Assembly (NCBI RefSeq): GCF_046524175.1
Contig: NZ_JBEFZF010000004.1
Location: forward strand, 248,001-312,000
Direction of reading: 5' to 3'
Length of the DNA: 64,000 nucleotides
Origin: Spongiivirga sp046524175
GTDB taxonomy: Bacteria; Bacteroidota; Bacteroidia; Flavobacteriales; Flavobacteriaceae
Shown here: positions 33,997 through 42,795 of the stretch, one piece after another
Numbering within the stretch: position 1 is the stretch's first letter
Layout: every line of letters starts with the position of its first letter
Notes under the pieces: generated by a model
Seen by the model: only the letters and a program-made list of their open reading frames with translations
The model's database searches: none
What the model was told of the DNA's origin: nothing
Position numbers and translations under genes: made by a program

Positions 33997-35721
33997 TTAT
34001 CTACGCGATCTTCCTTTAAATCCTCCCTTGCCGCTACTGGATGATCTTCGTTTTCCTCTAAAGTCTTTTTTTCCTCTAAAATCACCATCATTACGACCTC
34101 TTGAACGTTTTCTTCCGCGATTTTTTCCGGCTCCCGCGCTTGAGACTTCAACATTTACAAAACGACCATTCATTTTAAAGTCGTTGAAAGCAGCTAAGAC
34201 CTTTTCCCTGTGTTCAGTATCCGTATTAAAAAATGAGAATTTATCTTTTACATCAACTTTATAGACCCCTTCTTTACCAAGTTCAAGTTTTTCCTTTAAA
34301 AAGTCTTTAAGACTCATCCAATTATAGCCGTCTTTTACACCTACATTGATGAAATAGCGGGTCGATTCCCCACTAGCTTCCATGGCCTCTGCCTTGGCAT
34401 TTAGATTGAGGTCTTTAGCATTTTTGTAATAACTAATAAATCGAGTGAACTCAACAGATACCATTTTTTTGATCAACTCTTCACGATCCAGTCCTTCTAA
34501 TACTTCATGAATTGCAGGTAAGTAAGGATCGACTTCGTGATTGATCTCGGTATCTTTTATCTTATTGGCAAGGTGAAACAACTGTACTTCACAAATCTTC
34601 TCGGCCGTAGGAATTTCTTTAGCGGTAAACTTCTTTTTAATAATGCGCTCAACCGACTTAATTTTTCTAAGCTCACTTTTTGACACAATAACCATTGATA
34701 CGCCATTTTTGCCAGCGCGGCCGGTACGACCACTTCGGTGAGTATATGTTTCAATTTCATCGGGTAGTTGGTAGTTGATTACATGGGTGATATCGTCAAC
34801 ATCTATACCGCGAGCAGCTACGTCAGTAGCGACTAACATTTGAATCTGTCGTGTACGAAAAGATTTCATAACCATGTCACGCTGGTTCTGACTTAAATCT
34901 CCGTGTAGCGCCCCTGCATTATAACCATCTTCAATGAGTTTTTCAGCAACTTTTTGAGTGTCGCGCTTGGTACGACAAAATACTACCGAAAATATATCCG
35001 GGTTGGCATCAGCCAATCGCTTTAGTGCTAGATATCGGTCCCTTGAATTAACAAGATAATATTCATGAGACACATTCTTACTTCCTTCATTTTTGGTTCC
35101 AACGGTTATTTCAAATGGTTGGTACATGAACTCTTTTGCAATACTAGCCACTTCTTTTGGCATCGTTGCTGAAAATAGCCAAGTACTTTTATCCTCTGGA
35201 GTGTGAGATAAAATAGATGTGATGTCTTCATAAAATCCCATGTTTAACATCTCATCGGCTTCATCTAATACACAGTATTCAATTTTTGAAATATCAACCA
35301 TTCGACGTCCGATCATATCCTTCATACGACCAGGAGTAGCCACAATTATCTGAGCACCCTTTTTGGCCTGTTTGGCCTGCTCGGTAATACTGGCCCCACC
35401 ATAAACGGCTGTCACGTTAAGTCCCTTTAAATGTTGACCATAAGTCTTCATTTCTTGCGTAATTTGTAGACAAAGTTCGCGGGTAGGAGATAAGATGAGT
35501 CCTTGCGTAGTGCGGCTATTGATATCAATTTTGTGTAACATTGGGAAACCAAAAGCAGCAGTTTTACCGGTCCCAGTTTGGGCTAAAGCAACCATATCAG
35601 TTTCTTGATCTAGTAAAACGGGAATTGCTTTTTCTTGTACTTCTGACGGGTTAATAAAACCCATGTCGTCTATGGCTCTTAATAAATTACTATTAAGACC
35701 AAGCTCTTTAAATGTGATCAT
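33997..35721 (-). CDS. DEAD-box RNA helicase with DbpA-type RNA-binding tail
   Basis: The start is placed at the ATG 35719-35721 (MITFKELGLN), where DEAD-box proteins begin with the Q-motif region. Motifs seen in order: Q-motif (SEVQEKAIPVLL), I AQTGTGKTAAF, Ia PTRELCLQ, II (Walker B) VLDEADEMLNMG, III FSATMP, IV VVFCRTK, V ATDVAARGID, VI HRSGRTGRAG. A DbpA-like RNA-binding domain (about 470-550) and an Arg/Gly/Lys-rich tail (RGRKRSRGRND, KGGFKGRSRR) follow. It unwinds RNA, probably in ribosome assembly or cold response. The basic tail is usual for Bacteroidota DeaD. Confidence 0.95.
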   Translation of the reverse strand: MITFKELGLNSNLLRAIDDMGFINPSEVQEKAIPVLLDQETDMVALAQTGTGKTAAFGFPMLHKIDINSRTTQGLILSPTRELCLQITQEMKTYGQHLKGLNVTAVYGGASITEQAKQAKKGAQIIVATPGRMKDMIGRRMVDISKIEYCVLDEADEMLNMGFYEDITSILSHTPEDKSTWLFSATMPKEVASIAKEFMYQPFEITVGTKNEGSKNVSHEYYLVNSRDRYLALKRLADANPDIFSVVFCRTKRDTQKVAEKLIEDGYNAGALHGDLSQNQRDMVMKSFRTRQIQMLVATDVAARGIDVDDITHVINYQLPDEIETYTHRSGRTGRAGKNGVSMVIVSKSELRKIKSVERIIKKKFTAKEIPTAEKICEVQLFHLANKIKDTEINHEVDPYLPAIHEVLEGLDREELIKKMVSVEFTRFISYYKNAKDLNLNAKAEAMEASGESTRYFINVGVKDGYNWMSLKDFLKEKLELGKEGVYKVDVKDKFSFFNTDTEHREKVLAAFNDFKMNGRFVNVEVSSAGAGKNRGRKRSRGRNDGDFRGKKDFRGKRRSSSSGKGGFKGRSRR

Positions 35722-35903
35722 AAAAAATGCTTTACGCAAATAAGAGTGCTTTTAGGACCACGTAAAACATTAAAAGGGAAAGTCCTGTTTAGCACATGCT
35801 ATACCAGCGGCTATTAATAAAGGCGCAAAAGTAGTGTTATTAAATTGATTAGATGGTATATGTGTAGTTTTTTGTTTTAAATTAGTAAAACAATCTAACT
35901 AAG

Positions 35904-36332
35904 GTGCGTAAAAAATTAAATCCAACCAGGCTTAAAGTTCTACAGGTCATTCATAGCTCATTGATGCTAGGGGTTGTTTTTTTTGCTGGATTTGTGTTGT
36001 ATATCACTGACGAGTTTGAGTTTACCTTTAATATGAAAGAACCATTTAACTGGGTAGCAATGTTTTTAGCAGTAGCTGGATTTTTTATGGGTAATACCAT
36101 TTTCAATCGTGCCATGTCAGGAGTTGACCGTAATGCTGATGCAGACGAACTTTTAAACCGTTTTCAAAGCGCTCACATCATAAGAATGGGGTTTTTAGAG
36201 GGACCTGCTATTTTTTCAGTAGTGGTTTGTATGTTAACCAACTGCCAGTCTTTGTTACTAATAACTGCGTTTTTGTTGGCTATTATGTATGCTTATTTTC
36301 CTACTGAGGAGAAGATCTCTGGTTACCGCTAG
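35904..36332 (+). CDS. Small four-helix membrane protein, GTG start
   Basis: The 142-residue protein has about four membrane helices (about 16-32, 47-65, 98-115 and 118-133). A conserved-looking polar loop, NRAMSGVDRNADADELLNRFQ (quoted in part as RNADADELLNRF), sits between helices 2 and 3. The start is GTG at 35904; no ATG is better placed. No family is recognised. It meets the next gene tail to tail with one base between stops, so there is no room for a terminator. Confidence 0.65.
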   Translation: MRKKLNPTRLKVLQVIHSSLMLGVVFFAGFVLYITDEFEFTFNMKEPFNWVAMFLAVAGFFMGNTIFNRAMSGVDRNADADELLNRFQSAHIIRMGFLEGPAIFSVVVCMLTNCQSLLLITAFLLAIMYAYFPTEEKISGYR

Positions 36333-36333
36333 A

Positions 36334-36828
36334 CTAGATTTTCTTTAATTTCTTAATCGGACTTTCTTTTTCAACCTTTTTTGTATTGCCTGGAAATACC
36401 AGGGTAGTACTGCTATACGATCCTCCAAAAGTTAGATTCGCATAATATACTTGACGTAATGCATCTACTACTTGTTGTTCTGTCAATTCTTTTAAAGGAT
36501 GGATGAAAACAGACCAAATGAGCTCGTCTGAAATAGCATATTTGACATCTAATGCGGTATGAAAGTTAGCCACTAAGGCATTTTTAAGTTCGGTTTCGTC
36601 CAATTTATCAATCTCGGCGATAGGAGAAATAATACGCATTCTATTGGCATTCTCGTCAGTTACGCATAGTAGTACCCGGTCTTTATACAGCATTTGCCAT
36701 TGATTACCATTAGACTGAATACTATCTGATTCTCTATTGAAAATTGTATTGAGTTTTGCATTGCTCATTTGAGCAGATGAAAAAAAGGTAACCAATAAAA
36801 ATATAAGTGAGAAAACGCGACGAGTCAT
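36334..36828 (-). CDS. Secreted protein of unknown function (164 residues)
   Basis: A signal peptide (MTRRVFSLIFLLVTFFSSAQ) leads a mature part of about 145 residues with WQMLYKDRVLLCVTDENANRMRIISP in its first half and an alternating helix-strand pattern after it (DETELKNALVANFHTALDVKY). The tail is basic (KKVEKESPIKKLKKI). Short motifs such as DALRQVYYAN suggest a compact alpha/beta fold, yet no named family is recognised. It converges on the small membrane protein with a single base between. Role unknown. Confidence 0.65.
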   Translation of the reverse strand: MTRRVFSLIFLLVTFFSSAQMSNAKLNTIFNRESDSIQSNGNQWQMLYKDRVLLCVTDENANRMRIISPIAEIDKLDETELKNALVANFHTALDVKYAISDELIWSVFIHPLKELTEQQVVDALRQVYYANLTFGGSYSSTTLVFPGNTKKVEKESPIKKLKKI

Positions 36829-36837
36829 AAATATTTG

Positions 36838-36940
36838 TTTTACTCGATAATCGAGATTAAAATTCCGCGGAGTTAGTCCCGACGAAATCTAAATTGTTTT
36901 TTAATTATTTACCTCTTAGTTTTAACTTGAGGTAATTTAC
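36838..36940. repeat. Palindromic intergenic element, copy B
   Basis: CTCGATAATCGAG (36843-36855) is a perfect palindrome matching the first palindrome of the 33820 element. TTACCTC (36909-36915) and GAGGTAA (36929-36935) form a hairpin with a 13-base loop and match the third one. The middle (36856-36908) differs. The remaining 36941-36992 shows nothing. Confidence 0.45.
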
Positions 36941-36992
36941 TTATAAGTCGAAGTAAAATAGTAAAACAAACAGCGTAGTTTAGAAAAAGTGA

Positions 36993-37706
36993 CTACAATT
37001 CTTCCATGGTGTGATATACGTTTTGTACATCATCATCTTCTTCTATTTTTTCCAGCAGTTTTTCCACATCTTCTTTTTGCTCTTCAGTCAGTTTTTTGGT
37101 AACCTGTGGAATACGTTCAAAACCTGACGATAATATTTCGATACCTCTACTTTCTAGTTCTTTTTGTATCGCGCCAAAACTTTCAAATGAGCCATATATC
37201 AAAATTCCATCTTCGTCTTCAAAAACCTCTTCAGCTCCGAAATCAATAAACTCTAGTTCAACTTCTTCAGCATCTAGCCCTTCAGCATTGATTCTAAAAT
37301 TACAGGTATGATCAAACATAAATTCAACAGACCCAGAGGTGCCTAGGCTACCATTGCATTTATTGAAATAGCTTCTTACATTGGCTACTGTTCTTGTATT
37401 ATTGTCGGTAGCGGTTTCGACTAAAACTGCAATCCCGTGAGGGGCGTAGCCTTCAAAAACTACTTCCTTAAAATCGCCTTGACTTTTATCACTAGCACGC
37501 TTAATGGCACGTTCGATATTGTCCTTTGGCATGTTTACGGACTTTGCATTTTGAATTACAGCACGTAAGCGAGAGTTCGAATCCGGGTCGGGGCCGCCTT
37601 CTTTTACAGCTATTACAATGTCTTTGCCAATACGTGTAAAGGCTTTAGACATTGCAGACCAACGTTTCATTTTACGCGCTTTCCTAAATTCAAATGCTCT
37701 TCCCAT
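36993..37706 (-). CDS. yebC: YebC/PmpR-family regulator or translation-aiding protein
   Basis: I take the ATG at 37704-37706, since MGRAFEFRKARKMKRW is the standard YebC opening; 17 extra codons lie upstream. The three-domain plan is clear: an N-terminal helical bundle with RIGKDIVIAVKEGG, VNMPKDNIERAIKRA and the EVVFEGYAPHGIAVLVE segment, then two ferredoxin-like domains. Acidic residues cluster in the ending (QKEDVEKLLEKIEEDDDVQ). YebC proteins have been described both as transcription regulators and as helpers for proline-rich translation; I cannot tell which applies here. Monocistronic. Confidence 0.93.
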   Translation of the reverse strand: MGRAFEFRKARKMKRWSAMSKAFTRIGKDIVIAVKEGGPDPDSNSRLRAVIQNAKSVNMPKDNIERAIKRASDKSQGDFKEVVFEGYAPHGIAVLVETATDNNTRTVANVRSYFNKCNGSLGTSGSVEFMFDHTCNFRINAEGLDAEEVELEFIDFGAEEVFEDEDGILIYGSFESFGAIQKELESRGIEILSSGFERIPQVTKKLTEEQKEDVEKLLEKIEEDDDVQNVYHTMEEL

Positions 37707-37943
37707 ATTCAAGTATTTTCTGCTATTTACAAAAATAGAAATCCGTCTGTATTTCACAAATTGATAAGTAGAAGAATAGTCTCTATTTCATTTGTTAATG
37801 TTATGGTCGTTTAACAGTATGTTCACAGTCTTTTTGGCCAAATTTCATTTAATTTGGGTAAGTGCTGCACTGCCAATAAATTAGACTTGTATTAATTTGA
37901 TTGTTAAAGCACGCTCTACTATTAATCAATCAACCTATAACAC

Positions 37944-40397
37944 ATGAAAAAATTATCACTAGTTGTTCTGTTATTGGGATTTATTTCCTTTTTATCAGGA
38001 CAAGAAAATCTGAATTATCAAAAACCTTCGCAAGAAATTTTAGATCTAGTAGATGCTCCACTAGCACCTAGGGTAATGCTCGATACTAAAAGCGAGAACA
38101 TGGTATTGCTTTATCGAGATGCCTATAAAAGCATTGGAGAACTTTCTGAAACTGAAATGCGCTTGGGAGGACTACGTATCAACCCCACTACTAACATTGG
38201 AAGTAGAACTACCTACGTTAACAATGTAAGGGTAAAGCCGGTTAAAGCTAAGAATGCAACACAGGTGAAGGGCTTGCCGGATAATACACGGTTAGCCAAT
38301 TTTAGCTGGTCACCTGATGAAAAAAAGATAGCAATGACCAATACTACCAATTATGGAGTTGAGGTTTGGGTACTTGATATTGAAACCGCTACTGTCAAGA
38401 AACTAACCGAGGCTAAAGTCAATGCTAATTTAAGAGATGTGATCAATTGGTTCGATGATAGTCAATCGCTGTTGGTGAAGATGTTGTCATCAGAGCGAAA
38501 AGCATTGATCAATACGGCGCAAACAATTCCTTCCGGACCCACCATATCTGTGAACGATGGGAAAAAAGCACAGAACAGAACCTATCAAGATCTACTTAAA
38601 AACCCAAATGATGAGCATAATTTTGAACAGTTGGCCTTATCTGAGCTTTACAAAGTAGATTTAGACGGGAATTCTAAAAAATGGATGGGAAGTAACATGT
38701 ATCGAAACATTAACTTTTCTCCTGACGGAAACTATGTCATGATTTCGATGGTGAAAAAACCGTTTTCCTATTTGGTTCCTTATCGTCGTTTTCCGTCAGA
38801 AACTACCATTTATTCAAAAGAAGGAAAAAAGGTAGAAACAGTTTTAGAGGTACCTTTAATAGAAGATTTACCTAAGGGTTTTATGGCAAGTAGAAAAGGA
38901 AGAAGAAATTTGTCATGGAGAGCAGATAAACCGGCATCTCTAATTTTTGCTGAGGTGTTGGATGATGGAGATCCTAAAAATAAAGTGCCATTTCGAGATG
39001 AGGTATTCCAACTTGAAGCACCGTTTAATGGAAAACCAAAAAGCATATTAAAAACTGTAGGTCGGTTTAGTGGCATACAATGGGGTAATGACCAAGTGGC
39101 GGTTGCCTATGACTATTGGTGGAATACAAGAAATACCAAAACATATGTATTCAACCCATCAGATGATAGCAAGGAAGCGAGAATTATTTCTGATAGAAAC
39201 TACCAAGATGTATATAGCGACCCAGGTAATTTTGTAATGAAGAAAAATAAATATGGATCTTATTCATTAGCACTAAAAAGAAATACTGCTTTTTTAACTG
39301 GCGATGGCTATTCTGAAAAAGGTCAGTTTCCTTTTGTTGATCAAATGGATTTAAACACGGGTCAGACGAAAAGATTATATCAATCTGTATATACTGATAA
39401 GATTGAGAACATTTATCAATATGACGTTGATATGAACCGATTGTTAGTTCGAATAGAATCAAAAAATGAATATCCTAATTACTTCTTCCGAGAATTGAAA
39501 AGAAAAAAACTAAATCAGATCACTGACTTTGAAAATCCGTATAAAGCACTTCAAAATGTACATAAAGAGGTGATTACCTATAAGCGGGATGATGGATTAG
39601 AGTTAACAGGTACTTTATATTTACCTGTTGGATACGATAAGAATAGCCAGGAAAAAATGCCAATGATTTTATGGGCGTATCCTAGGGAGTATAAAGACAA
39701 GAAAAGCGCATCGCAAACGACACAGAATCCTAATGAATTTACCTATCCATACTGGGGATCACCGCTGTATTGGTTAACAAAAGGGTACGTCGTTTTAGAT
39801 GATGCAGCTTTCCCTATTATTGGAGAAGGTAATGAAGAGCCAAACGATACTTTTAGAAAGCAACTTGTTGCCAATGGACGTGCAGCTATAGATGCTGTTG
39901 ATGCGTTAGGATATATCGATAGAAATAAAGTAGGTGTTGGTGGGCATAGTTATGGCGCTTTTATGGTAGCTAATTTGCTATCGCATTCTAACGATTATGC
40001 CGCAGGTATTGCCAGAAGTGGGGCATATAACAGAACACTGACTCCGTTTGGGTTTCAAAGTGAAGAGCGTAGTTATTGGGAAGCCCCTGAGGTGTATTAC
40101 ACGATGTCTCCGTTTATGCACGCTGACAAAATGAAAACCCCGTTGTTATTAATACATGGTCAGGCCGATAATAATTCGGGCACCTATCCTTTACAGAGTG
40201 AGCGTTACTTTAATGCATTAAAGGGGCTAGGTGCTACTGCCAGACTTGTAATGCTACCTAAAGAGAGTCATGGTTATCGGGCTAAAGAAAGTATTCTGCA
40301 TATGCTATGGGAGCAGGATCAATGGTTAGAGAAATATTTAAAGAATGCTGGAGATCCCAAGAAGGAACTTGAGATGAAACCGACTAAAGAAAAGTAG
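37944..40397 (+). CDS. S9 (prolyl oligopeptidase-type) peptidase, secreted
   Basis: The 817-residue protein has a signal peptide (to about residue 20), a beta-propeller-like N-terminal half (NFSWSPDEKKIAM, INFSPDGNYVMIS repeats) and an alpha/beta hydrolase C-terminal part. The catalytic Ser is in GGHSYGAFM, the Asp in LLIHGQADNNSG and the His in ESHGYRA. Sequence and size suit the glutamyl/acyl-type S9 group rather than DPP IV, which would be about 720. It would cleave peptides in the periplasm. Downstream is a terminator; upstream is a long, free promoter region. Confidence 0.9.
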   Translation: MKKLSLVVLLLGFISFLSGQENLNYQKPSQEILDLVDAPLAPRVMLDTKSENMVLLYRDAYKSIGELSETEMRLGGLRINPTTNIGSRTTYVNNVRVKPVKAKNATQVKGLPDNTRLANFSWSPDEKKIAMTNTTNYGVEVWVLDIETATVKKLTEAKVNANLRDVINWFDDSQSLLVKMLSSERKALINTAQTIPSGPTISVNDGKKAQNRTYQDLLKNPNDEHNFEQLALSELYKVDLDGNSKKWMGSNMYRNINFSPDGNYVMISMVKKPFSYLVPYRRFPSETTIYSKEGKKVETVLEVPLIEDLPKGFMASRKGRRNLSWRADKPASLIFAEVLDDGDPKNKVPFRDEVFQLEAPFNGKPKSILKTVGRFSGIQWGNDQVAVAYDYWWNTRNTKTYVFNPSDDSKEARIISDRNYQDVYSDPGNFVMKKNKYGSYSLALKRNTAFLTGDGYSEKGQFPFVDQMDLNTGQTKRLYQSVYTDKIENIYQYDVDMNRLLVRIESKNEYPNYFFRELKRKKLNQITDFENPYKALQNVHKEVITYKRDDGLELTGTLYLPVGYDKNSQEKMPMILWAYPREYKDKKSASQTTQNPNEFTYPYWGSPLYWLTKGYVVLDDAAFPIIGEGNEEPNDTFRKQLVANGRAAIDAVDALGYIDRNKVGVGGHSYGAFMVANLLSHSNDYAAGIARSGAYNRTLTPFGFQSEERSYWEAPEVYYTMSPFMHADKMKTPLLLIHGQADNNSGTYPLQSERYFNALKGLGATARLVMLPKESHGYRAKESILHMLWEQDQWLEKYLKNAGDPKKELEMKPTKEK

Positions 40398-40421
40398 GTT
40401 GTAAAGGATATAATTATAAGG

Positions 40422-40453
40422 AGCCATTTTCTGAATAAGAAGATGGCTTTTTT
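40422..40453 (+). terminator. Intrinsic terminator of the S9 peptidase gene
   Basis: Stem AGCCATTTTCT / AGAAGATGGCT (11 bases, one G-T pair), five-base loop, then TTTTTT. Confidence 0.75.
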
Positions 40454-40470
40454 ATGTCTTAATATTTTTA

Positions 40471-40506
40471 GAAAGAAAGAGAGCGCACCAACCACGATGC
40501 GCTCTC
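40471..40506 (-). terminator. Intrinsic terminator for the ABC1-kinase gene
   Basis: A perfect 9-base stem, GAGAGCGCA (40479-40487) / TGCGCTCTC (40498-40506), faces the end of the minus-strand ABC1 gene; on that strand it is followed by TTTCTTTC. It is separated from the plus-strand S9 terminator, so each gene has its own. Confidence 0.7.
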
Positions 40507-40551
40507 ACAACCTAACCAATAAATAAACAAACCAATTAAGGTACTCTTCAC

Positions 40552-41889
40552 TTATGCCACTTTACTTGGCATAGCATTATGCTTTATATATTTTTTAAAA
40601 TCGTTAACTCGGACCACAGCCTTTAAGTCGTGTAATAAATTATACAAGCCAAAAAATGTCCTGTTCATATATAGAAAGTGCCTTGAACCACGTCCTGCAT
40701 CCATTTTTCTAACCTCAGGGTCGTTTTGAAACTTATCACTTAAATCGGCTATTTGTTTCCAGAAAACCGGATCACCAAAATCAAATGTATCATGAGCAAA
40801 TGGTGATGTGAATAGACCTATCATTTCATTGAAAATCTCCGAAAAGAAAGCTAATTCTGCGGGAGTGTCTTCTTTCCGGAGGATCTCCAACTTGAACATG
40901 TTTTTTTCAAACAGTTTTTTGTTATTGAGATTTTCAGGTCTAGACAATTCAAAATAAGGACCATAAAAATCGTCAGGTATATGTTTGATACAACCAAAGT
41001 CTATTGCTATAAGCTCGTTGTTAGTGTTTACTAAAAAGTTGCCAGGGTGCGGATCGGCATTTACGGCTTTCAGAATGTGCATTTGAAACATATAATAATC
41101 CCAAAGCGTTTGCCCAAGCTTGTTCGCAACTTCAGTATTGGTATTAGCTTTGGCGAATTCCGACAGGTGGGCACCATCCATCCAGTCCATGGTTAAAATG
41201 CGATGATTGCTTAAATCAGGATAATATGAGGGAAACTTAAGATTCGGTATATGTGAACAATCTAAAGCTATTTGTTGACTTTGTTTTAATTCTAAAACGT
41301 AATCGGTTTCTTCTAGTAATTTTTGCTCGACCTCCGTAAAGTACTTTTCTGATTCTTTTCCTTTAATGTTAAACATTTTTTTTGCTACAGGTTTTACCAT
41401 TGCAAGATCAGAACTGATACTTTGTGCCACCCCAGGATATTGAATTTTCACAGCAAGTTTTTTCCCATCCTTAAATGCTTGATGCACCTGACCGATGCTA
41501 GCCGCATTAATGGATTGGGTGGCAAAAGTATCGTATAGGTTTTCCGGATAGTCACCAAAATACGTTTTAAAGGTCTTTCGTACCAAGGGAGCAGACAGCG
41601 GGGGAACAGAAAACTGTGAAAGTGAAAAACGCTCTACATAGGCTTCGGGAAGCATGTTTTTTTCCATGCTCAACATCTGCGCTACTTTAAGAGCACTTCC
41701 TTTAAGACTTTTAAGTCCATTATAAATGTCTTCAGCATTGTCTTGATTAAGCCGCTCTTTGTCTAAAGAAGGGTTAACTACTTTATTACCGTAGTACTTT
41801 AAATAATTACCGCCCACTTTTATGCCGGTCTTCACTAGCTCAGTAGTGCGCCCAATTTTTGTGGTAGGTATTTTATCTATCGTTTTCAT
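40552..41889 (-). CDS. ABC1/AarF (UbiB-like) atypical kinase
   Basis: The 445-residue protein belongs to the ABC1 kinase family. The N-terminal KxGQ motif reads KVAQ (SALKVAQMLSMEK), with Ala for the usual Gly. Further motifs are the ATP-binding VKIQYPGVAQ, the ExD-like EETDYVLELKQ, the catalytic NADPHPGNF and the metal-binding IDFGCIKH. Family members act in quinone or isoprenoid lipid metabolism, or as general lipid-related ATPases. No membrane helix is evident. The gene is preceded by a TetR-family gene with 9 bases between, so it is probably under that repressor. Confidence 0.9.
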   Translation of the reverse strand: MKTIDKIPTTKIGRTTELVKTGIKVGGNYLKYYGNKVVNPSLDKERLNQDNAEDIYNGLKSLKGSALKVAQMLSMEKNMLPEAYVERFSLSQFSVPPLSAPLVRKTFKTYFGDYPENLYDTFATQSINAASIGQVHQAFKDGKKLAVKIQYPGVAQSISSDLAMVKPVAKKMFNIKGKESEKYFTEVEQKLLEETDYVLELKQSQQIALDCSHIPNLKFPSYYPDLSNHRILTMDWMDGAHLSEFAKANTNTEVANKLGQTLWDYYMFQMHILKAVNADPHPGNFLVNTNNELIAIDFGCIKHIPDDFYGPYFELSRPENLNNKKLFEKNMFKLEILRKEDTPAELAFFSEIFNEMIGLFTSPFAHDTFDFGDPVFWKQIADLSDKFQNDPEVRKMDAGRGSRHFLYMNRTFFGLYNLLHDLKAVVRVNDFKKYIKHNAMPSKVA

Positions 41890-41898
41890 GCAGTGATA

Positions 41899-42558
41899 TT
41901 AAATCATTCTCTCTTTCCATAAAAATTTTCCCAAGTCTATGGCAGATTCAATGGTACTACTGTCAAAAAAATCGAAGACTGTTTTTACTGATTTTTCGAT
42001 GGCAGCATCTGTTTTTTCAAATCCAGGAGAATCATCATTTCTCCAGAATTGTATTAAACACAGCAATTGTATCCATGCACCTTCAGAAAACAAACCAACA
42101 GGTTGCTTAGTAATACGAAGTTGCTTTTGATCATTTGATGTTTCAATTAAATCAGCAGCGAAATCTTTAACTTTTCTTCGCAGGCCAGAAAGCTGATTAG
42201 AATTTTTAAGAACTCCATTTGCAGGCTGCAATTCATATATCACATAGCTACGATTTGCAGTCAGCATTTCAAAAAATGTATAATAAAATGTGAGCATTTT
42301 ATTCTTGTTGCTCATCGTTTCAAAATTCGGATCTTTTTGAGCAACTTCCATAGTCACTTCATAGAAACGCTGCCATAATATTTTTTGAAGCGATTCAAAA
42401 GAACCAAAGAACTTGTAAAAATCCGCTTCTTTGATTTTATGTTCCTTACAAAATTTATAGACTGATTTGGGAGCATGTTCATTTGCAAGAACGTACTCCA
42501 TATACATCGAGATAATGCCATCTTGTGTAATTGCTTTTTTTGCTTTCGCTGTCGCCAT
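41899..42558 (-). CDS. TetR/AcrR-family transcriptional regulator
   Basis: The 219-residue protein has an N-terminal TetR helix-turn-helix (about 10-60: QDGIISMYMEYVLANEHAPKSVYKFC, KIKEADFYKFFGSFESLQK, each quoted in part) and a C-terminal ligand-binding helical domain with no obvious family marker. It precedes the ABC1-kinase gene by 9 bases. A perfect 16-base palindrome lies 48 bases upstream of its start and is a likely operator. The repressor probably controls its own operon and responds to a lipid or other small ligand; this is inference. Confidence 0.88.
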   Translation of the reverse strand: MATAKAKKAITQDGIISMYMEYVLANEHAPKSVYKFCKEHKIKEADFYKFFGSFESLQKILWQRFYEVTMEVAQKDPNFETMSNKNKMLTFYYTFFEMLTANRSYVIYELQPANGVLKNSNQLSGLRRKVKDFAADLIETSNDQKQLRITKQPVGLFSEGAWIQLLCLIQFWRNDDSPGFEKTDAAIEKSVKTVFDFFDSSTIESAIDLGKFLWKERMI

Positions 42559-42605
42559 AGTATCACGTTTCTATCAAAGTTAGCTAATTGTTTAAGTTTT
42601 TTTAA

Positions 42606-42621
42606 TTTTGTTTAAACAAAA
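42606..42621. promoter_or_regulatory. Candidate TetR operator palindrome
   Basis: TTTTGTTTAAACAAAA is a perfect 16-base palindrome between the TetR gene and the divergent htpG gene. A partial copy, TTGTTTAAG, lies at about 42587. The palindrome is where a TetR-family repressor of its own operon would be expected to bind. Confidence 0.5.
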
Positions 42622-42679
42622 AATATGTTAAAGTTTAAATCACGATTGTCGTGGCTTGAAAACCCTTTGTTGGCAGTGT

Positions 42680-42724
42680 TTGACACGCTTTTACTAAAAT
42701 TGAACAAAAGGTGACAAAGTGACA
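42680..42724 (+). promoter_or_regulatory. Candidate heat-shock promoter region of htpG
   Basis: TTGACACGCTTTTACTA (from 42680) resembles the -24/-12 pattern TTGGCACG-N-TTTGA that I recall upstream of some Bacteroidota chaperone genes, but with two changes at key positions. GTGACAAAGTGACA (42711-42724) repeats GTGACA at eight-base spacing. The evidence is weak; the direct repeat is what is plainly visible. Confidence 0.25.
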
Positions 42725-42795
42725 TCTTAAACAGAATGGTACTTTTTTTGTCTAACAAGAGGCATAAAACATGTTAAAACAAGAAAATTATATCC

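Noticed and set aside
37580..37600. GTTCGAATCC, a tRNA T-loop-like string
   Set aside because: It is inside the yebC coding region and in frame as coding sequence; no cloverleaf.
42680..42697. Sigma-54 promoter before htpG
   Set aside because: The GG and GC of the -24/-12 sites are both altered; kept only as a weak regulatory candidate.
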